A stretch of DNA of 64,000 bases, from NCBI RefSeq assembly GCF_004193775.1, contig NC_041010.1, forward strand, positions 38,491,562 to 38,555,561. Direction: 5' to 3'. Within the stretch, counting starts at the first letter, position 1. Each line of letters starts with the position of its first letter. Below the pieces are notes generated by a model. That model ran no database searches. It worked only from the letters and a program-made list of their open reading frames with translations, and was not told the DNA's origin. Shown here one piece after another: positions 63,722-64,000 of the stretch. This DNA is from Glycine soja. Lineage: Eukaryota > Streptophyta > Magnoliopsida > Fabales > Fabaceae. A program made the translations under genes and the position numbers.

Positions 63722-64000
63722 CTTGATTCAACGTAAAGAGGTTTTCCCCTTGTGCAAGATTATCTATTCGTATTTATTTCATTGTTTAAAAGGGACTTCA
63801 TTGCTATTGTTGTATTAATAAAATAGAAATAGTAATGTTATTTTTATAATAATTATTACACTTTTTTCTCTTTGTTTTCCTATGATGTTATTTATCTTAT
63901 TATATTGTTTTTCTTTCCTTCTTATTATCTCTCTTTATTTAAAAATCATTGTAAACATTTGTTGTAAAAATAGTACTTGTATTATTCAAACCGAAATGCT
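63722..64000. other. AT-rich flank of the LINE, no gene
   Basis: Sequence right of the target duplication. T-rich, with no open frame of note. Confidence 0.6.

Overview
This window looks like nuclear chromosomal DNA of a legume, most likely soybean (Glycine) or a close relative. The basis is AT-rich intergenic DNA, plant intron-exon genes, Rf-type PPR proteins of the kind found in soybean, and soybean-like transposon ends. The species call is inference. There is no bacterial, organellar or viral gene content, and I see no convincing rRNA, tRNA or CRISPR.

Layout. 0-15 kb is gene-free and transposon-rich. It holds a decayed hAT element with a TTF/DUF4371-type transposase (6.4-9.6 kb), a 1.03-kb non-autonomous hAT element with an 8-bp target duplication (10.4-11.4 kb) and a 0.28-kb MITE (13.5 kb). 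15.2-23.1 kb is a broken NOP56 (box C/D snoRNP) gene, split by about 4.1 kb that carries an intact 546-residue PPR gene and flanked by a direct repeat of NOP56 exon/intron sequence. 23-32 kb is intergenic, with a 1.1-kb long-TIR Mutator-like element.

The gene-rich core has three intact multi-exon genes. They are phosphoethanolamine N-methyltransferase (32.5-37.9 kb, +, 12 exons, 490 aa), a VPS26C/DSCR3 retriever subunit (38.9-43.1 kb, +, 11 exons, 316 aa) and an aldose 1-epimerase (45.5-48.0 kb, -, 5 exons, 339 aa). Reading frame is continuous across every predicted splice junction of all three.

49.7-55.2 kb holds a deleted PPR pseudogene with tandemly repeated flanks, then a second intact PPR gene. 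With about 3.4 kb of flanks, this second gene is an inverted copy of the one at 18.6 kb. 58.5-63.7 kb is a nearly complete but dead L1-type LINE on the minus strand, bounded by a perfect 15-bp target duplication.

The window is not an operon-like system; the three core genes are functionally unrelated housekeeping genes. The main interest is the duplicated PPR pair, whose differences fall disproportionately on the residues that read RNA bases, and the way one copy sits inside a disrupted NOP56 gene. Exon boundaries, repeat ends and residue counts were worked out by eye and not checked by alignment software. I found no clearly novel molecular system.
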